NCBI GenBank assembly: GCA_035560005.1
Contig: DATMAN010000075.1
Coordinates: forward strand, 1 to 64,000
Source: Burkholderiales bacterium
GTDB lineage: Bacteria; Pseudomonadota; Gammaproteobacteria; Burkholderiales; Eutrophovitaceae
Direction: 5' to 3'
Length of the DNA: 64,000 nucleotides
Positions 61,521 through 64,000 of this stretch are shown here, piece by piece; the first letter of the stretch is position 1, and every line of letters starts with the position of its first letter. Under the pieces are notes generated by a model. That model did no database searches, was not told the DNA's origin, and worked only from the letters and a program-made list of their open reading frames with translations. The position numbers were made by a program, and so were the translations under genes.

Positions 61521-64000
61521 ATGCCTCAAACCGCGTCGTTCGACACCATCCTGGCGCAATGTCGCGACTTGTTCGTCGAGCGCTTGTCCGCAGCCCTGGC
61601 TGCCATGCTCGACACGGCGGACGAGACGCTCGTCGGGCTTGTCAGCCGGACGCGAGACCAGGAAGCGCAAAGACATTACCTGGCTGCGAGGGACAAAGTG
61701 CTCGCGCGGCGCGCGGTCATAGAAACGCAGTTCCGCACCCGCTGTCTGCGCGAGTTCCAGGAGCGCAGCAACCGCGTGAAGAAGATCGGCGAGAGTTTCT
61801 CCGACATCGACCTGTCTTCGACCGAGCTGGAGCTGGTGGGCGAAGACGACCTGAACGAGACGCTGAAGTTCAACGCGATGGCGGCCAGACTGCGTCAGTA
61901 TTGCGAAGACGAACTCTTCGCGCTCGACCAGCGGGTCGGAGTGTTGCTGGGCGACGCGAGCCTGCAGGCCGAGGACAACCCTTTTACGCCCCAGGCGATC
62001 TGCGATGCCTACAAGCAGACGTGCCGGCAGGTCGATCCGGACGTCAACGTGCGCATGGTTCTGCTCAAGCTGTTCGATGACCACGTGCTCGACGACATCC
62101 GTGCCATTTACAAGGCCGTCAACGCGTTGCTGGTAGAGAACTCGATTCTGCCGAAAATCAGGGCGGTCGCCCCGGGGCGACACGAGAAGGCCGCGCCTTC
62201 GGCGGCCAAAGCCGCGGCGCAGGCGGACAAGGCGGCCGGCGGCGAAGCCGATCTTTTCAGTCTGTTGCAGAACCTGCTCGCCAGCAATCTCAAGGCGGTG
62301 TCTCAGACACCCGCTCCGACGGCGGGCCAGGGGGCGGCTGCAGGGTCCATGGGCATGGGAGGGCAGATCGGGGGCGCGCCCGTTCTTCAGGGTCCGCAGT
62401 TGCTGCACTCGCTCACCCGTGTGCAGCTCGGCGACTTGAGTGCGGTCACCGGAAACGTCCTGCCGCTGGCGCATGCCGCTGCCGAGCCGGGCACGATCAA
62501 CGTCCTGCGCGAGCTGAAAGGAACCAGCCTGGGCAGCGGCATGACCCGGATGGATGCCATGACGCTGGACATCATGGCGATGCTGTTCGACGAGCTGTTC
62601 GACGATCCCAAGATTCCCATCGCCGTCAAGGGGCTCATCGGCCGGCTGCAGATTCCGATGCTCAAGGTCGCGATCGCGGACAAGGCGTTCTTCTCGAAGA
62701 AGACCCACCCCGCCCGGCAACTGCTCGACACTCTGGGCGAAATCTCCGCGCGGCTGCCACCGGATTTCGATGCCTCGAATCCGCTGTACGGGCGCTTGCA
62801 GGCCATTCTTCAGGAGCTCATCGACGGCTTCGAGGACGACATCGAGATCTTCAATGGCGCACGCGAACGGCTTCAGGCGCTCATGATCGAGCAGGACGCG
62901 CGCATCCAGGAGCAGACGCAATCCTCGGCGAAACAGGTCGAGCAGAAGGAAACGCTTGCGCTGGCCAAGACCGTCGCACAGGCGGAGATCAAGATGCGCA
63001 TCCGCGCAGGCGGGATTCCGAGCGCGCTTCAGGAGTTTCTGATGCAGGAGTGGGTGAAGCTCCTGATCGTGGTGCACGTGAAGTACGGCGAGCAGAGCGA
63101 GGAGTGGAAGAGCGCACTCGAGACCATGGACCGGCTCATCTGGAGCGTGGAGCCCAAGAACACGCTCGAAGAGCGCCGTGCGCTTGTGGCCGCGGTGCCC
63201 GAGCTGCTCAAGCGCCTGATGGCCGGTGCACAGCTCGGCGGCACCGAGGAGGCGGTGCGCACGCGTTTTCTCGCCGAGCTGAGAAAGCTGCATACCGAGG
63301 CGGTGGGAAAAGCGGCCCCGGCGAAAGAGCTGCCCGCAGCCGGCAGCGCGCCCGCGGACGACGCAGCGATGAAGCCGCAGCCCGAAGCGGCAGCGACAAC
63401 CTCGGCCGGCGAAGCGGTTACCCCGCTTCTCGCCGTGCCGGACCTGCCGCTGGAAGCCCCTGTGGACGCAACCGTACCGGCCCCGGTGACGGCACCCGCG
63501 CCTGCGGAATCCGCCGAAGCGCCTCAGCCGCTGCCCACTTTGGTCGAGGGCTTGTCGCTCCTGCCCAAGGACACGAGGGAGCCGGGCGCCGCTGCGCAAG
63601 AAACCGCACCGGATCGACCGCCCGCGGGCGTGGACATCCAGCAAAGGGACGCTGCCGGCCCGGTTCGAGCCTCGCCTGCGCTTGCCGCGTCGCCTCAGCC
63701 TCCCGCGACGGGTTCACCCGACTCGACCGCAGCCGTCACCGTGAACAATCCGTTCGGCGACGGCAAAGTCGAGGTGGACGATCTCGACTTCACCATCAAG
63801 CCCGCGGCCGGCACCGATCGCGCCAAACCGGAGGCGAAACCCGCCGAGCTTCCCGCCAACCTCGTGGTCGGAACCTGGGTGGAAATTCGCGAGAAAGACA
63901 CTCGCAGGCTCGGCAAGCTGGCCTTCGTCAGTCCCCTCAAGACCCGTTATCTCTTCGTCGACCGGCAAGGGAAGACCGCCCTCGAGTGCTCGCGGGCGGA
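61521..64000 (+). CDS. DUF1631-family protein (partial, C-terminus off window)
   Basis: At least 826 residues are open to the window edge. It begins MPQTASFDTILAQCRDLFVE and is largely alpha-helical for ~610 residues (family block IQEQTQSSAKQVEQKET, then LQEFLMQEWVKLLIVVH and WSVEPKN). An Ala/Pro-rich linker (about 615-730) leads to a C-terminal beta part (VVGTWVEIREKDTRRLGKLA, about 780 on) resembling the PilZ-like ending of this family. DUF1631 proteins are cytoplasmic, restricted mainly to Beta- and Gammaproteobacteria and linked to cyclic-di-GMP or thymidine/thymine metabolism only by annotation; no function is established. Start ATG at 61521 has no strong ribosome site. Confidence 0.88.
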   Translation, partial: MPQTASFDTILAQCRDLFVERLSAALAAMLDTADETLVGLVSRTRDQEAQRHYLAARDKVLARRAVIETQFRTRCLREFQERSNRVKKIGESFSDIDLSSTELELVGEDDLNETLKFNAMAARLRQYCEDELFALDQRVGVLLGDASLQAEDNPFTPQAICDAYKQTCRQVDPDVNVRMVLLKLFDDHVLDDIRAIYKAVNALLVENSILPKIRAVAPGRHEKAAPSAAKAAAQADKAAGGEADLFSLLQNLLASNLKAVSQTPAPTAGQGAAAGSMGMGGQIGGAPVLQGPQLLHSLTRVQLGDLSAVTGNVLPLAHAAAEPGTINVLRELKGTSLGSGMTRMDAMTLDIMAMLFDELFDDPKIPIAVKGLIGRLQIPMLKVAIADKAFFSKKTHPARQLLDTLGEISARLPPDFDASNPLYGRLQAILQELIDGFEDDIEIFNGARERLQALMIEQDARIQEQTQSSAKQVEQKETLALAKTVAQAEIKMRIRAGGIPSALQEFLMQEWVKLLIVVHVKYGEQSEEWKSALETMDRLIWSVEPKNTLEERRALVAAVPELLKRLMAGAQLGGTEEAVRTRFLAELRKLHTEAVGKAAPAKELPAAGSAPADDAAMKPQPEAAATTSAGEAVTPLLAVPDLPLEAPVDATVPAPVTAPAPAESAEAPQPLPTLVEGLSLLPKDTREPGAAAQETAPDRPPAGVDIQQRDAAGPVRASPALAASPQPPATGSPDSTAAVTVNNPFGDGKVEVDDLDFTIKPAAGTDRAKPEAKPAELPANLVVGTWVEIREKDTRRLGKLAFVSPLKTRYLFVDRQGKTALECSRA

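Noticed and set aside
61194-63644. 816-codon open frame on the minus strand near the right end
   Set aside because: It is opposite the DUF1631 gene, which continues to the window edge with family features. The minus frame shows only shadow composition.
1-64000. CRISPR array, rRNA genes, intact insertion sequences or phage genes
   Set aside because: No regularly spaced direct repeats, rRNA sequence, transposase or phage structural genes were seen.

Overview
This 64 kb, high-GC window looks like the chromosome of a facultatively denitrifying betaproteobacterium. The grounds are a Bug-type (TctC) binding protein, a DUF1631 protein, lysC next to tRNA-Ser(GCU), a narK1K2GHJI cluster and a cbb3 oxidase. 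Species cannot be named from the sequence alone. The first gene (sensor kinase) and the last gene (DUF1631 protein) run off the window edges. No rRNA, CRISPR array, intact insertion sequence or phage region was found.

Layout. 1-3039 (minus): an operon of the oxygen-binding cytochrome SHP, its diheme partner DHC, a b-type membrane cytochrome and a QseB/QseC-type two-component system, with a candidate regulator box upstream. 3114-7034 (minus): an orphan gene, then a lipoprotein / N-acyl-D-amino-acid deacylase / Bug-type binding protein unit. 7098-8984: mnmC. 9077-12551 (minus): an Mla/Pqi-type lipid transport operon. 12831-15963: a translationally coupled trio of a CHASE2 protein with a degenerate cyclase-like tail, an SH3 protein and an M48 protease. 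16122-19097: a GGDEF/EAL protein, an FMN reductase and a small secreted protein. 19382-27495: a bacterial alpha-2-macroglobulin and PBP1C. 27612-30164: glnA and a secreted HpcH/HpaI aldolase homologue.

30188-57808 is largely a low-oxygen respiration region. It carries uspA, an MFS transporter, a DUF2892 protein, ccoI and ccoS, a second P-type ATPase, a porin, two NarK transporters, narGHJI with a PpiC-type isomerase, two small membrane proteins and ccoNOQP-cyb561-ccoGH. Four FNR/ANR-like palindromes sit where expected: before uspA, before the DUF2892-ccoI-ccoS group, between porin and narK, and before ccoN. Two of them (uspA, ccoN) are spaced from a -10 box as in class II FNR promoters. Together these genes would let the cell switch between a high-affinity oxidase and nitrate respiration.

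57805-64000 holds a small membrane protein, a beta-CASP metallo-hydrolase, tRNA-Ser(GCU) with a strong terminator and a partial duplicate of its 3' end, lysC, and the start of a DUF1631 protein.

The most unusual structures are a 187-bp MITE-like element whose terminal repeats touch the stop codon of one gene and supply the start codon of the next, a family of decayed inverted-repeat elements at several gene junctions including inside nar and cco, and the CHASE2 pseudo-cyclase trio.
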